A stretch of 64,000 nt of DNA, from assembly GCA_006212045.1 (NCBI GenBank), contig PZPK01000008.1, forward strand, positions 1-64,000. The letters run 5' to 3'. The notes under the pieces were generated by a model. It made no database searches. It saw only the letters and a program-made list of their open reading frames with translations, and was not told the origin of the DNA. Below, in pieces: positions 1-9,028 of the stretch. The position numbers and the translations under genes were made by a program. This DNA comes from Oleiphilus sp. Lineage in GTDB: Bacteria > Pseudomonadota > Gammaproteobacteria > Pseudomonadales > Oleiphilaceae. Every line of letters starts with the position of its first letter. Position 1 is the stretch's first letter.

Positions 1-54
1 TCTACCGTCAACGTTTTGCCAAACGCCATAGGCACGTCGACCGGCAAAGCGCAT
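1..54 (-). CDS. N-terminal fragment of an unidentified protein, cut by the window edge
   Basis: Reading leftward from an ATG at 52-54 gives an open frame to the window edge starting MRFAGRRAYGVWQNVDGR. A good Shine-Dalgarno-like GGAG lies about seven bases upstream of the ATG. Only 18 codons are visible, so no family can be named. The start and ribosome binding site are the only support; the rest of the gene lies outside the window. Confidence 0.4.
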   Translation of the reverse strand, partial: MRFAGRRAYGVWQNVDGR

Positions 55-308
55 AGAGCTTCTCCAAGTAACTAAATGAATCAGATTCGCTCTGAGGGTT
101 GCGCTTGTCTGAAAGTCACTGAAAAGAACAAATTTCAGGATAAAAACTCGGTGTCGCAACGGAATTCAGCGTGAACGGGTCTAGGTTGCATAGAGCGTGG
201 GAAAGGATAGGTTGTTATTCTAATAAGTGCCTGTCCCTCTTGCATTAGCAACCCCAAATCATTAACAATCGACGCAACCAATTCCTTCGAGTTTACATAA
301 GCTCTTTT

Positions 309-677
309 ATGAAAGAACGCACGCTCTGCCCGGACTGCCAATCCGTGATTGACGGCAACCCCGCTTTGTTTACCTTAAAATCCATTCGCTGCGGCCAGTG
401 CCAGAAGTCCTTGCGTACCAATTTGAATGCGCGACTGCTGCATGTCTTGTCATTTGGCATTCTGGCGCTGTACTACCTGTCGGTGCGGCAGGGCTATGTC
501 TCGGCGCAAAGCGATATGCTGGTGCTTGGCCTGGCTGCGGTATGTTTGCCTTTGATCGTGGCCATTTTTCTGCCACGCTATGAGCAGGGAGAACAGCGCT
601 CGCCCTATTCCATGTTCATCAATGCGGTGTTCTATCTAACGGTGGTGATACTGGCCGCGCTCTGGCTGCTGCGCTGA
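309..677 (+). CDS. Small zinc-ribbon membrane protein, function unknown
   Basis: The 122-residue protein begins with two CxxC pairs (C7/C10 and C28/C31), a pattern typical of a zinc ribbon, followed by three hydrophobic segments at about 43-60, 70-88 and 103-121 that look membrane-spanning. This layout resembles PqiA-like or other small inner-membrane zinc-ribbon proteins, but I do not recognise the family. The ATG at 309 is kept because the first CxxC follows directly. No clear Shine-Dalgarno is seen. The 254 bases between the edge fragment and this gene hold no other gene I can support. Confidence 0.65.
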   Translation: MKERTLCPDCQSVIDGNPALFTLKSIRCGQCQKSLRTNLNARLLHVLSFGILALYYLSVRQGYVSAQSDMLVLGLAAVCLPLIVAIFLPRYEQGEQRSPYSMFINAVFYLTVVILAALWLLR

Positions 678-783
678 AACAAAGGTTGCACAAGCGCAAC
701 GCTGTTCCTCAGGCGCTGGCCTTCTGACTCCCCAGTTATTGGTGCTAAGATGGCTGCACATTCCATCACCAACCGTCTTGCCT

Positions 784-1443
784 ATGTCCGAATATCTTTC
801 AGCCAACACTTCGTTCGATTTTGAACATCCGGAACTTGTTTCCTATGGCGCATCACTGGTCGGTGATGCGCGCGACCCCGTCGAAATCGCCAAGCGACTG
901 TACCTCGGCGTTCGCGACGATATTCGCTATAACCCCTACCGTTTTGATACCGCACCAGAATCCTTTAGCGCGAGTAATTGTCTGGCCAAGGGTGAATCGT
1001 ATTGCATCCCTAAAGCGGTGTTGCTTGGAGCACTTTGCCGCCGGTATGGTATTCCTGCCCGCCTGGGGCTGGCCGACGTGCAGAACCATCTGGCCAGTCC
1101 ACAGTTTCTGGCCTATCTCAGAACTAATATCTTCGTGATGCATGGCTATACGGATATTTATCTCAACGATCGCTGGGTGAAGGCGACCCCCGCCTTCGAT
1201 AAAAACCTGTGTCAGTTGATGAACGTGCAAGCCCTTGAGTTCAATGGACTGGAAGACTCGATATTCCATGCCTTTGACAATGACGGCGCCAAACATATGG
1301 AATACTTGCGCGAGCATGGTACCTTTGCAGTTGTACCGGTGGACTTTATTGTGCAATCGATCATCGAAGCCTATCCACACCTGACAGATGTCGCGCCAGA
1401 CCCGGATAATAAAAAATCATTTCAGGCTGACCTGTCATCCTGA
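784..1443 (+). CDS. Transglutaminase-like (cysteine peptidase fold) protein
   Basis: A 219-residue protein with the transglutaminase core arrangement: a cysteine in ESYCIPKA (C74), a histidine in FVMHGY (H120) and an aspartate in TPAFD (D139) form the expected Cys-His-Asp triad. Homologues act as peptidases or amide-bond enzymes, usually cytoplasmic when no signal peptide is present, as here; the substrate is unknown. The ORF track opens at 739, but the ATG at 784 gives MSEYLSAN and removes an unlikely leader. It stands alone between the zinc-ribbon protein and a GFA-type gene. Confidence 0.8.
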   Translation: MSEYLSANTSFDFEHPELVSYGASLVGDARDPVEIAKRLYLGVRDDIRYNPYRFDTAPESFSASNCLAKGESYCIPKAVLLGALCRRYGIPARLGLADVQNHLASPQFLAYLRTNIFVMHGYTDIYLNDRWVKATPAFDKNLCQLMNVQALEFNGLEDSIFHAFDNDGAKHMEYLREHGTFAVVPVDFIVQSIIEAYPHLTDVAPDPDNKKSFQADLSS

Positions 1444-1517
1444 ACCGACAAGGCCCTGTCGTTGCCTAAAGCATTACGGAATCCTGACAGGGCCGCCATC
1501 ACAAACGGAGGAGCAAC

Positions 1518-1931
1518 ATGGCAGACTCAATACAACGCAAAGGCCAATGTCTCTGCGGCAAGGTCTTACTCGACACCAAGGTAGAGAAAAAAGTGGGCGT
1601 TTGCCATTGCGGTATGTGCCGTGCCTGGGGCGGCGGGCCGATGTTTGCGGTGCAGGCCAGTGAAAGACCACATTTTGAAGGCGGCGAGCACATCAATAGT
1701 TACGACACCTCGGACTGGGCAGAGCGGGCGTTCTGCCAACACTGTGGTAGCCACCTTTACTATCGCATCAAGGCCTCTGACGAGTACATTGTTCCGGTAG
1801 GTCTATTCAGAGACCAGAGTGGCTTCGAGCTGGACCATCAGATTTTCATCGACCATAAACCCGCCTATTATGCCTTCGCCAACGACACCACGAACATGAC
1901 AGAAGCCGAGGTATTCGCTAAATACAGCTGA
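1518..1931 (+). CDS. GFA-family (glutathione-dependent formaldehyde-activating-like) zinc protein
   Basis: The 137-residue protein carries the cysteine set of the GFA/CENP-V fold: C11-x-C13, C29-x-C31-x2-C34 and C73-x2-C76, which bind structural and catalytic zinc ions in characterised relatives. The motifs VCHCGMC and FCQHCGSHLYYR are diagnostic. Members named Gfa were thought to join formaldehyde to glutathione, but most have no proven reaction, so only the family can be stated. A strong GGAGGAG lies just before the ATG. The stop abuts the stop of the convergent MATE gene with no spacer. Confidence 0.85.
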   Translation: MADSIQRKGQCLCGKVLLDTKVEKKVGVCHCGMCRAWGGGPMFAVQASERPHFEGGEHINSYDTSDWAERAFCQHCGSHLYYRIKASDEYIVPVGLFRDQSGFELDHQIFIDHKPAYYAFANDTTNMTEAEVFAKYS

Positions 1932-3308
1932 CTAGCGGAGCTGCGGATCAGCGCTCGGTCTGGCCGCCATATGCGTGCCCGAGAACCTGAGATACAAGCT
2001 TGCCAGGATCAGGGCGCTGGTACCCAGACCGATGCCCATGCCGGTCCAAACACCCGCGGCGCCATGTTCCTGCACAAGGAAATAGGCGACGGGAAAACCG
2101 ACCAGCCAGTAACTCACTGTGGCCGCTATGGTAGGTGAAGAGCCCAAACGGAATCCTCTCAATACCCCCATCAGCACCACCTGATAGGCATCGACAAACT
2201 GAAACAGTGCAGCCACAAACAGGATGCTGACCGCAATCGGCATCACACTGTCGATGTTGGCGACCCGGGAGTCGATAAACATTTCTGTCAGTTGTTCCGG
2301 CAACAGTAAAAACACACTGCCCGATACTGCGGCAGTCAGAGTCATAGCCATCAGGCTCAAGCGGACAACCGCTCTGACCTGATCGTATTGCGCCGCGCCG
2401 TAGTACTCCCCAACCTTGACCGAGACCGCTTGCGAAAACCCGAGCGGGATCATGAAGGCCAGCGTGGTGCTCTGCAAGGCGACCTGATGCGCAGCGAGGG
2501 CTTCGACGCTGACCAGCCCGATCAACAGTGCGGCAGCAGAGAACATGCCGATTTCCATGGCATGCGATAGCGCAATCTGCGAGCCAAGTCTGACCGTCTC
2601 AACCAGCTGGGAAAACGAAAATAGTTGCCAGCCGGACCAGAACGGAAAACGACGAAACAGGGTTTGTCGATAGGCCATGACAATCGTGGCAAGCGCCATG
2701 CCCAAACTGACCAGACAGGTACCCAGCGCAACCCCTTGCACGCCCATCGCAGGCAACCCGAATTGTCCGGTCATCAACACATAGCTGATGGGATAATTGC
2801 TTAGCGCCGCGATGACGCTAATTGGCAGTATAATGCCCGGCCGCCCCATGCCTAGCACAAGACTACGCATCAGGATAAAGAACAGCGCTGGCAACAAGGC
2901 CCATACCAGGACCCGCAAATAGGATTCGGCAACGTCGACGACCGCTTCCTCCTGCCCCAGTGCCAGTAACAGTGGCTTGATATTCCAGATCACCACACCA
3001 AATAAAAGCGACAACAAAGCGGTTACGACCACACCAGACAGCAGTGCCTGATGAATGGCACTTTCGTCTCCTTCCCCCCGTTCTACCCGGCCCTTGGCAA
3101 AGGCAATATGATTGGCCGTCGCGACCAGAACGCCAATACCCACGACATAGAAGAACTGGAATGCGACCGCGCCCAGCCCGCCGCCCGCCAGCACCACGAC
3201 GCCGAGCTGCCCCATCAGCACGGTATCGATAAATGACATGGAGGCAAAGGCCAACTGTCCAATCACAATCGGTAGCGACAGGCGCGCCAGATCATTGGGC
3301 AAACTCAT
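1932..3308 (-). CDS. MATE-family multidrug/Na+ antiporter (NorM-like)
   Basis: A 458-residue, strongly hydrophobic protein with about twelve predicted membrane segments and the two-fold repeat of MATE exporters. The N-terminus (LSLPIVIGQLAFASMSFIDTVLMG) matches the family signature, where early membrane segments carry polar residues for cation coupling. Such pumps expel cationic drugs or metabolites in exchange for sodium ions or protons. The start overlaps the trmH stop by four bases (ATGA), indicating translational coupling within the minus-strand run. The substrate cannot be predicted. Confidence 0.9.
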   Translation of the reverse strand: MSLPNDLARLSLPIVIGQLAFASMSFIDTVLMGQLGVVVLAGGGLGAVAFQFFYVVGIGVLVATANHIAFAKGRVERGEGDESAIHQALLSGVVVTALLSLLFGVVIWNIKPLLLALGQEEAVVDVAESYLRVLVWALLPALFFILMRSLVLGMGRPGIILPISVIAALSNYPISYVLMTGQFGLPAMGVQGVALGTCLVSLGMALATIVMAYRQTLFRRFPFWSGWQLFSFSQLVETVRLGSQIALSHAMEIGMFSAAALLIGLVSVEALAAHQVALQSTTLAFMIPLGFSQAVSVKVGEYYGAAQYDQVRAVVRLSLMAMTLTAAVSGSVFLLLPEQLTEMFIDSRVANIDSVMPIAVSILFVAALFQFVDAYQVVLMGVLRGFRLGSSPTIAATVSYWLVGFPVAYFLVQEHGAAGVWTGMGIGLGTSALILASLYLRFSGTHMAARPSADPQLR

Positions 3309-4051
3309 ATTTTCAGTTCCTTTGAGATAACTGTACCGCTATTCAGCGCATCGGAAATGCGTGGGGCCGATCCGTCTCGCACCGAGGCATACCAGGCCGA
3401 AGGGTTAATGATCTCACCATCCTCCATGGAAACGGGCGGATAACAGAGTTCTTTCTGGTCACAGAACTTCGCCACATCGGGATGCGCCCAACGAAAAAAG
3501 CATGCACGATACTCGGCTTCTGGCAGACGGCAGCGCTCGTACAGGCCCGCTGCCTGTCTTTGCCGATGCGCTTCGGCAAGAATAATGGCGGCCGCAACCG
3601 AGACATTGTAGGACTCGACCATTCCTTCCATCGGGATAATGATTTCCTGATCCACCTGCGCCAGCGCTTGTTCGCTGACTCCTTTTTTCTCATTTCCCAT
3701 GAGAATCGCACACGGCTGGCGATAATCGACTTCGCGGTAATCAAGGGACTTGTCGGACAGATGCGCGGCAAAGATTTGGTAACCACCGGATTTAAGGTGC
3801 GAGATTGCCTGAGACATGGATTCATGCCGATGGATATTGACCCAACGATCACTGCCCATCGCAGTGCCACTATAGGGGCGATGCCTGTCCCAGGGCCAGA
3901 CCATGTGCAGTTCGTGCATACCGACCGCATCACTGGTGCGTACCAGTGCGGCAATATTGCGAGGCTTGTGAATCTGCTCGGTCAGTAGCGTGAGATCGGG
4001 TTGACGCCTGTCCAGGGTGCGCTTGAGTTTTTGGAATCTTTCCGGGGTCAT
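3305..4051 (-). CDS. trmH: tRNA (guanosine-18-2'-O)-methyltransferase TrmH
   Basis: A SPOUT-class SAM-dependent methyltransferase that methylates the ribose of G18 in the tRNA D-loop. The N-terminus RRQPDLTLLTEQIHKPRNIAA matches E. coli TrmH closely; further family motifs are MGNEKKGVS and ESYNVSVAAAI, which form the knotted SAM site. The ORF track opens upstream with a cysteine-rich leader that does not fit the family; the ATG at 4051 gives MTPERFQKLK and starts exactly where the MAPEG stop ends (TAATG). Length is 248 residues, slightly longer than E. coli TrmH. Confidence 0.92.
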   Translation of the reverse strand: MTPERFQKLKRTLDRRQPDLTLLTEQIHKPRNIAALVRTSDAVGMHELHMVWPWDRHRPYSGTAMGSDRWVNIHRHESMSQAISHLKSGGYQIFAAHLSDKSLDYREVDYRQPCAILMGNEKKGVSEQALAQVDQEIIIPMEGMVESYNVSVAAAIILAEAHRQRQAAGLYERCRLPEAEYRACFFRWAHPDVAKFCDQKELCYPPVSMEDGEIINPSAWYASVRDGSAPRISDALNSGTVISKELKI

Positions 4052-4458
4052 TAACGCGTAAAGATAATTAGCAGATTCACAACAGCCATGGCAGCCATGC
4101 ATAACCAGGTAAGCGCGGTGCCATAAAAACGGCCAAAGGACGTGCCGCTATTTGTGCTCAAGCCCCAGGCATGCAGGCCACGCGCAATCAGCAGCGAGAC
4201 ACCAAACACATGCATCAGCCAGGGCGTCAATTGGTTTAACTCTAGGAATAACAGCAACAGCAATGCCAGGGGAATATTCTCGACGGCATTACCATGCGCC
4301 CGAATCGCACAACGCATCTTGTCACTGGCATTATTATCGTTCAGGCCAACTTTTTCCTGTCTTCTGAAAATGGTAATCCGATACGCCAGAAACAACACCA
4401 ACATCACCAGAAGACTGCCGTAAATGGGGGTAAATCGAAGCATACTCATTGCCATCAT
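4051..4458 (-). CDS. MAPEG-family membrane protein
   Basis: A 135-residue protein with four hydrophobic segments and the conserved loop DKMRCAIRAHGNAVENIPLAL, the hallmark of the MAPEG superfamily (microsomal glutathione S-transferase and eicosanoid enzymes). Bacterial members are mostly of unknown function, sometimes with glutathione transferase activity. Several ATGs lie at the start; the one at 4458 has an AAGGA about seven bases upstream. It overlaps the start of trmH by one base and lies downstream of the DUF1820 gene, so the minus-strand genes probably form one transcript. Confidence 0.85.
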   Translation of the reverse strand: MMAMSMLRFTPIYGSLLVMLVLFLAYRITIFRRQEKVGLNDNNASDKMRCAIRAHGNAVENIPLALLLLLFLELNQLTPWLMHVFGVSLLIARGLHAWGLSTNSGTSFGRFYGTALTWLCMAAMAVVNLLIIFTR

Positions 4459-4473
4459 CCAGATCCTTAAGAA

Positions 4474-4800
4474 TTAGTGATTACTATTGCTCGGGCCCTT
4501 ACTGCCCGCCGGAAATTGTGCCACTGCGCTGGTGGCTTTGATTTTTGCAGTTCCGCCGTTCTCTACTTCGTCGATTCTTACGATGGCATTCATCGGGATA
4601 TAAGTGCGTTTGACGCCAGAGAATTCGGTCTTCAACTTCTCTTCCCCCGGATCGACCAGTAACTGGGATTTTTCGCCAAACAGAAGCTGCTCTACCTCAA
4701 CAAATCCGTACATTTCAGAAGGATAGACATGGCTCGCGAAAATCTCGTAGATATCTTCGTGATTGTAAAAAATGACTTTGTAGGTTTTTTTGATGCTCAT
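4474..4800 (-). CDS. DUF1820 family protein
   Basis: A 108-residue soluble protein beginning MSIKKTYKVIFYNHEDIYEI, which I recognise as the DUF1820 family, common in gammaproteobacteria and without a known function. It contains VYPSEMYGFVEVEQLLFGE and RTYIPMNAIVRIDEV, the conserved core of the family. The ORF track starts one codon earlier at a TTG; the ATG at 4800 is preferred. It is the first gene of a minus-strand run with the MAPEG gene, trmH and the MATE gene. Confidence 0.8.
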   Translation of the reverse strand: MSIKKTYKVIFYNHEDIYEIFASHVYPSEMYGFVEVEQLLFGEKSQLLVDPGEEKLKTEFSGVKRTYIPMNAIVRIDEVENGGTAKIKATSAVAQFPAGSKGPSNSNH

Positions 4801-5133
4801 CAATCTCGCAGTGTTTCAGTTGGGGTTAAAAGGACGCGAATCATAGCACATAATTATCACAAACCATTGCCTTTCAACCTTGCTTTACGCGAAACAAAAA
4901 GAATCGTAACGAAGCATCCATGATGCGTTTCACTGACTTGTCTGCAACAACCGGCGCGTCCTGCCAGTGCTTATGAAGGCAGGTGAACCCTCAAGTGACT
5001 GCGCACAACAACGCATGGGTCTCTCAAGGTCGAACACAGCTCTCAGGAAACAAAATAGTGCTACAAGACTTGCGGCACGACAGGTATAATCTCGCGCCTC
5101 CAAAAACAAACCTGTTTATTTTTCGAACACCTT
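4801..5133. other. 333-bp divergent intergenic region between the DUF1820 gene and miaB
   Basis: No gene is supported here. The right part holds a perfect TATAAT ahead of miaB. A 6-bp hairpin CCTGCC/GGCAGG (4960-4983, 12-nt loop) lies in the middle without a T-tract, so it is not an obvious terminator. The promoter for the minus-strand genes must also lie here, but I cannot place it with confidence. Confidence 0.5.
5085..5090 (+). promoter_or_regulatory. Candidate -10 element of the miaB promoter
   Basis: A perfect TATAAT sits 44 bases before the miaB ATG. The region 17-18 bases upstream (around CTACAA) is a poor -35, so the promoter is called on the -10 and on its position only. Confidence 0.4.
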
Positions 5134-6486
5134 ATGACTAAGAAGCTTTTTATCAAAACACATGGCTGCCAGATGAACGAGTATGACTCCTCGCGCATGG
5201 CAGATCTCTTGCGTGAAGACGGCGACGTTGAGCTGACGGATACGGCGGAAGACGCCGATATTCTGCTACTCAATACCTGCTCTATTCGTGAAAAAGCCCA
5301 GGAAAAGGTGTTTCACCAGTTGGGGCGTTGGAAAAAACTGAAGGAAGGCCGGCCAGAGCTGACCATTGGCGTTGGCGGCTGTGTCGCCAGTCAGGAAGGT
5401 CAGGCGATTCGCGATCGCGCGCCCTTTGTGGATGTGATCTTCGGGCCACAAACCCTGCACCGTCTTCCCGAGATGATCGACGCCTCCAAAACCAGTGATG
5501 TCGGCGTGGTCGACATCAGTTTCCCTGAAGTCGAGAAATTCGATCATTTGCCTGCCCCCGGCATCGATGGCCCTTCGGCCTTTGTCTCGATTATGGAAGG
5601 CTGCAGCAAATACTGTACCTTCTGCGTGGTGCCTTACACGCGCGGCGAAGAGGTTAGCCGCCCGGCTGATGACGTAATTGCAGAGGTGGCACATCTGGCC
5701 TCCCAGGGCGTGCGTGAAGTGAACCTGCTTGGACAGAATGTCAATGCCTATGCAGGCGAAACGCATGATGGCGACACCATGGATTTGGCCGAGTTAATTA
5801 CACTGGTCGCCGCCATTGACGGAATCGACCGGATTCGTTTTACCACCTCCCATCCAGTCGAATTCTCGGACAGTCTGATTGATGTCTATGCCACGGTGCC
5901 GGAGCTGGTCAGTCATCTGCATCTCCCCGTGCAGAGTGGTTCGGATCGTATACTGGCCGCAATGAAGCGTGGCCATATGGCGCTGGAATACAAATCCAAA
6001 ATTCGTCGCATTCGACAGCATCGTCCGGACATTTCGATTTCATCCGACTTTATTGTCGGCTTTCCTGGCGAAACCGATCAGGACTTCGAAGCCACAATGA
6101 ACCTGATTAATGACATTGGCTTCGATACGTCGTTCAGCTTTATCTACAGCGCGCGCCCCGGCACGCCGGCAGCCGACCTGAAAGATGAAACCCCGGAAGA
6201 GATCAAAAAACAGCGGCTGGCGATATTACAACAGCGCATTACCCAGCAGGCGCAGGCGATTAGCCGGCGCATGGTCGGCAGCAGGCAACGCATCCTTGTG
6301 ACGGGATTTTCCAAGAAAGATCCAGGCGAAATGCAGGGACGCACCGAGAACAATCGTGTCGTCAACTTCAGAGCCAACCAGAATCGGCACGACAGTGCGC
6401 TGATCGGACGTTTTGTAGACGTCACCATCACCGCTGCCCTGCCGAATTCATTGCGCGGCGAACGCTGTGACGATCAGGACTACTAG
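5134..6486 (+). CDS. miaB: tRNA-2-methylthio-N6-dimethylallyladenosine synthase MiaB
   Basis: A radical-SAM methylthiotransferase that adds a methylthio group to i6A37 in tRNAs reading UNN codons, acting after MiaA, which is encoded at 57052-58044. The 450-residue protein shows the N-terminal UPF0004 domain with its cluster cysteines ([30 protein letters not shown]), the radical SAM motif CSKYCTFC followed by VVPYTRGEE, and a C-terminal TRAM domain. Length is normal for the family. It heads the miaB-ybeZ-ybeY-ybeX-lnt cluster typical of gammaproteobacteria. Confidence 0.97.
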   Translation: MTKKLFIKTHGCQMNEYDSSRMADLLREDGDVELTDTAEDADILLLNTCSIREKAQEKVFHQLGRWKKLKEGRPELTIGVGGCVASQEGQAIRDRAPFVDVIFGPQTLHRLPEMIDASKTSDVGVVDISFPEVEKFDHLPAPGIDGPSAFVSIMEGCSKYCTFCVVPYTRGEEVSRPADDVIAEVAHLASQGVREVNLLGQNVNAYAGETHDGDTMDLAELITLVAAIDGIDRIRFTTSHPVEFSDSLIDVYATVPELVSHLHLPVQSGSDRILAAMKRGHMALEYKSKIRRIRQHRPDISISSDFIVGFPGETDQDFEATMNLINDIGFDTSFSFIYSARPGTPAADLKDETPEEIKKQRLAILQQRITQQAQAISRRMVGSRQRILVTGFSKKDPGEMQGRTENNRVVNFRANQNRHDSALIGRFVDVTITAALPNSLRGERCDDQDY

Positions 6487-6546
6487 GCGGAACTTACTAT
6501 TAGCACACCGGCACCCCAAGAGCCGTCTACAGACGGCAAAAAAGCT

Positions 6547-7515
6547 GTGACCCGACAGGAAATCGACTTGTCGCCCTATGACAATGAACGACTGGCCCTG
6601 CTTTGTGGCCAGTTTGACGAAAATATCAAACATCTCGAAAAGCTGATGAAAGTGCAGCTGAACCGGCGTGGCAATGTGTTTAAAGCGCATGGCGAAGCAG
6701 GTGCTGCCAAAGCCTGCATTGAGATACTGCGCCACCTGTATCGGGAAACAGAACAGCATCGTGCGGTGACGCTGAACATGGTCAGTCTTTTTGCTCAGGA
6801 GGCCGGGCAGGAATTTGTCGCCTTTGACGATAGCAATGACGACACCGTGATCAAAACACCGCGTGTACAGATCAAGCCGCGGGGCAAAAACCAGAACCGC
6901 TATGTCAGCAGTATTAAAAAGCATGACATTAATTTCGGCATCGGTCCGGCCGGAACCGGCAAAACCTACCTGGCCGTCGCCTGCGCGGTTGAAGCCCTGA
7001 ACAACGAAGAGGTGAAACGGATTCTGCTGGTGCGTCCTGCCGTTGAAGCCGGTGAGAAGCTGGGCTTTCTACCCGGCGACCTGGCCCAGAAAGTTGACCC
7101 TTATTTACGCCCGCTGTATGACGCGCTCTATGAAATGCTGGGTTTTGATCAGGTCGCCAGACTGATCGAAAAGAATGTTATTGAGGTCGCCCCATTGGCC
7201 TTTATGCGCGGCCGAACGCTTAACAATGCCTTTATTATTCTCGATGAGAGTCAAAACACGACACCTGAGCAAATGAAAATGTTTCTGACACGTATCGGGT
7301 TTGGTTCCACAGCAGTGATTACCGGCGACATTACTCAAACCGATTTGCCCAAAGGCGCACGCTCGGGCCTATCCCATGCCCAGCAGGTACTGAAGGATGT
7401 TGACGGCATTGGCAGCATCCGTTTCAGTGCCGCTGATGTGGTGCGCCATCCGCTAGTGCAGCGCATAGTGGAAGCCTATGACAAACATGACGCCAGTCAG
7501 CAGGCATCGCAATGA
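6547..7515 (+). CDS. ybeZ: PhoH-like P-loop ATPase YbeZ
   Basis: A 322-residue PhoH-family NTPase with Walker A GPAGTGKT (residues 133-140) and Walker [10 protein letters not shown]; the N-terminal part ([20 protein letters not shown]) matches E. coli YbeZ. It is thought to work with YbeY in rRNA maturation and stress. The likely start is GTG at 6547, since no ATG exists between the miaB stop and the conserved region; an ATT at 6499 in the same frame is a less likely alternative. Its stop overlaps the ybeY start (ATGA), implying coupled translation. Confidence 0.93.
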   Translation: MTRQEIDLSPYDNERLALLCGQFDENIKHLEKLMKVQLNRRGNVFKAHGEAGAAKACIEILRHLYRETEQHRAVTLNMVSLFAQEAGQEFVAFDDSNDDTVIKTPRVQIKPRGKNQNRYVSSIKKHDINFGIGPAGTGKTYLAVACAVEALNNEEVKRILLVRPAVEAGEKLGFLPGDLAQKVDPYLRPLYDALYEMLGFDQVARLIEKNVIEVAPLAFMRGRTLNNAFIILDESQNTTPEQMKMFLTRIGFGSTAVITGDITQTDLPKGARSGLSHAQQVLKDVDGIGSIRFSAADVVRHPLVQRIVEAYDKHDASQQASQ

Positions 7516-7964
7516 ACAAAACACTGATTGATTTGCAAATCGTCTCTGCGCACACGGGCATACCATCGCAACAGGAGTTCGAGCGCTGGGCGGAACTGGT
7601 GTGCTCGCACATTGAAGAGGCTGAAATCACGATTCGCATCGTTGACGAAGAGGAAAGTCGCGCGCTGAATCGCGAATACCGTAGCAAGGACAAACCGACC
7701 AATGTCCTGTCCTTTCCCTTCGAGGCACCGGAACATGCCCCGCTCCCCTTACTGGGTGATTTGGTGATCTGCGCACCACTGGTCAAGAGCGAGGCGCAAG
7801 CGCAGCAAAAAAACGAAACAGACCACTGGGCCCACCTCACCATTCACGGCACCCTGCATCTGCTTGGTTACGATCACATTGACGCTCAAGAGGCCATTGA
7901 AATGGAAACACTGGAAACAAAAATCCTGGCCGGTTTGGGCATTGCGGACCCCTATTCCGAATAA
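7512..7964 (+). CDS. ybeY: Endoribonuclease / rRNA maturation factor YbeY
   Basis: A 150-residue metal-dependent RNase involved in 16S rRNA 3' end maturation and ribosome quality control. The zinc site [11 protein letters not shown] gives the H-x3-H-x5-H pattern (H112, H116, H122), and the conserved [10 protein letters not shown] precedes it. Length is typical. It overlaps ybeZ by four bases and is followed by ybeX, the conserved arrangement. Confidence 0.96.
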   Translation: MNKTLIDLQIVSAHTGIPSQQEFERWAELVCSHIEEAEITIRIVDEEESRALNREYRSKDKPTNVLSFPFEAPEHAPLPLLGDLVICAPLVKSEAQAQQKNETDHWAHLTIHGTLHLLGYDHIDAQEAIEMETLETKILAGLGIADPYSE

Positions 7965-8062
7965 AGCGATATGCCACAAGACACTCTGCAAAAAACAAAG
8001 GGCTTCACAAGCCCCTCAACATCACGCAAAATACACCCATCCAAGACGACGAACACCCTTGT

Positions 8063-8911
8063 ATGAATGACCAATCGGCAAGTAATACTTCGCCCAACAA
8101 ATCCTGGCTTGAACGCATTTCCCAAGCCTTTTCAGATCAGCCGGAATCCCTGAAAGACATCATTGAGATCCTGCGCGAAGCCGAACAGCGGCAAGTCCTT
8201 GATGCCGATGCCCTGAGCATCATTGAGGGTGCCATGCAGGTCACGCACATGCAGGTGCGTGAAGTGATGATCCCCCGGACACAGATGATTACCGTAAAGG
8301 CCACGCTGGAACCCGAAGAATTTCTGCCAGAGATTATTGAGTCGGCCCACTCCCGCTTCCCGGTCGTTGGTGAATCTCCAGATGAAATCATCGGTATTTT
8401 GCTGGCCAAGGATTTGCTGCCACTGGCGCTGAAGGGCGAACTCAAGAAAGGTACCGTCTCTGAATTATTGCGCCCGGCCTCCATTGTTCCCGAAAGCAAG
8501 CGGCTCAATCAGTTACTGAAAGAATTCAAGCAAACGCGCAATCATATGGCCATTGTCGTCGATGAATATGGCTGTATCTCAGGGCTGGTAACCATCGAAG
8601 ATGTGCTGGAACAGATCGTGGGCGAGATCGAAGACGAACATGATTTCGATGATGAAGCCATGATCAAGACGCTCGGCAACGGGGAGTACAATGTCAAAGC
8701 GCTCACGCCGATTGGCGAGTTCAATGACTTTTTCGGCACGACCATTCCTGACTCAGAATTCGATACCATTGGCGGTGTCGCGCTGAAACATTTTGGGCGA
8801 TTGCCCAATCGTAACGACCAGACAAAGTTTTACGGCTTTCGAGCCACCGTACTGAATGCAGACAACCGCTCCATTCGCCTGTTAAAGATCGAAAAGCTTC
8901 CGGAGTCGTAG
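8063..8911 (+). CDS. ybeX: CBS-domain transporter-associated protein CorC/YbeX
   Basis: A 282-residue cytosolic protein with a pair of CBS domains (about residues 67-190; MIPRTQMITV and VDEYGCISGLVTIEDVLEQIVGEIEDEHD are family signatures) and a C-terminal CorC_HlyC domain. In enterobacteria it is linked to magnesium/cobalt efflux and to ribosome metabolism with YbeY and YbeZ. The ATG at 8063 has no obvious Shine-Dalgarno, and 98 bases separate it from ybeY. Confidence 0.93.
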   Translation: MNDQSASNTSPNKSWLERISQAFSDQPESLKDIIEILREAEQRQVLDADALSIIEGAMQVTHMQVREVMIPRTQMITVKATLEPEEFLPEIIESAHSRFPVVGESPDEIIGILLAKDLLPLALKGELKKGTVSELLRPASIVPESKRLNQLLKEFKQTRNHMAIVVDEYGCISGLVTIEDVLEQIVGEIEDEHDFDDEAMIKTLGNGEYNVKALTPIGEFNDFFGTTIPDSEFDTIGGVALKHFGRLPNRNDQTKFYGFRATVLNADNRSIRLLKIEKLPES

Positions 8912-9028
8912 GTATTATAAATAGGCCGAGACCACACATGCTCCGCACGGGGGGTTGAGACTTTCTGACGCCCTCTGCTTAAACCCGGGCGTCGCTTCCT
9001 GTCATCATCAACTAAAAAAACAAATCGT

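Noticed and set aside
135-341. 68-codon minus-strand ORF near the left edge
   Set aside because: It overlaps the start of the zinc-ribbon gene, shows no family features and has no ribosome site that I can see.
853-1380. 175-codon minus-strand ORF opposite the transglutaminase gene
   Set aside because: It is a shadow of the well-supported plus-strand gene, with no recognisable motifs.
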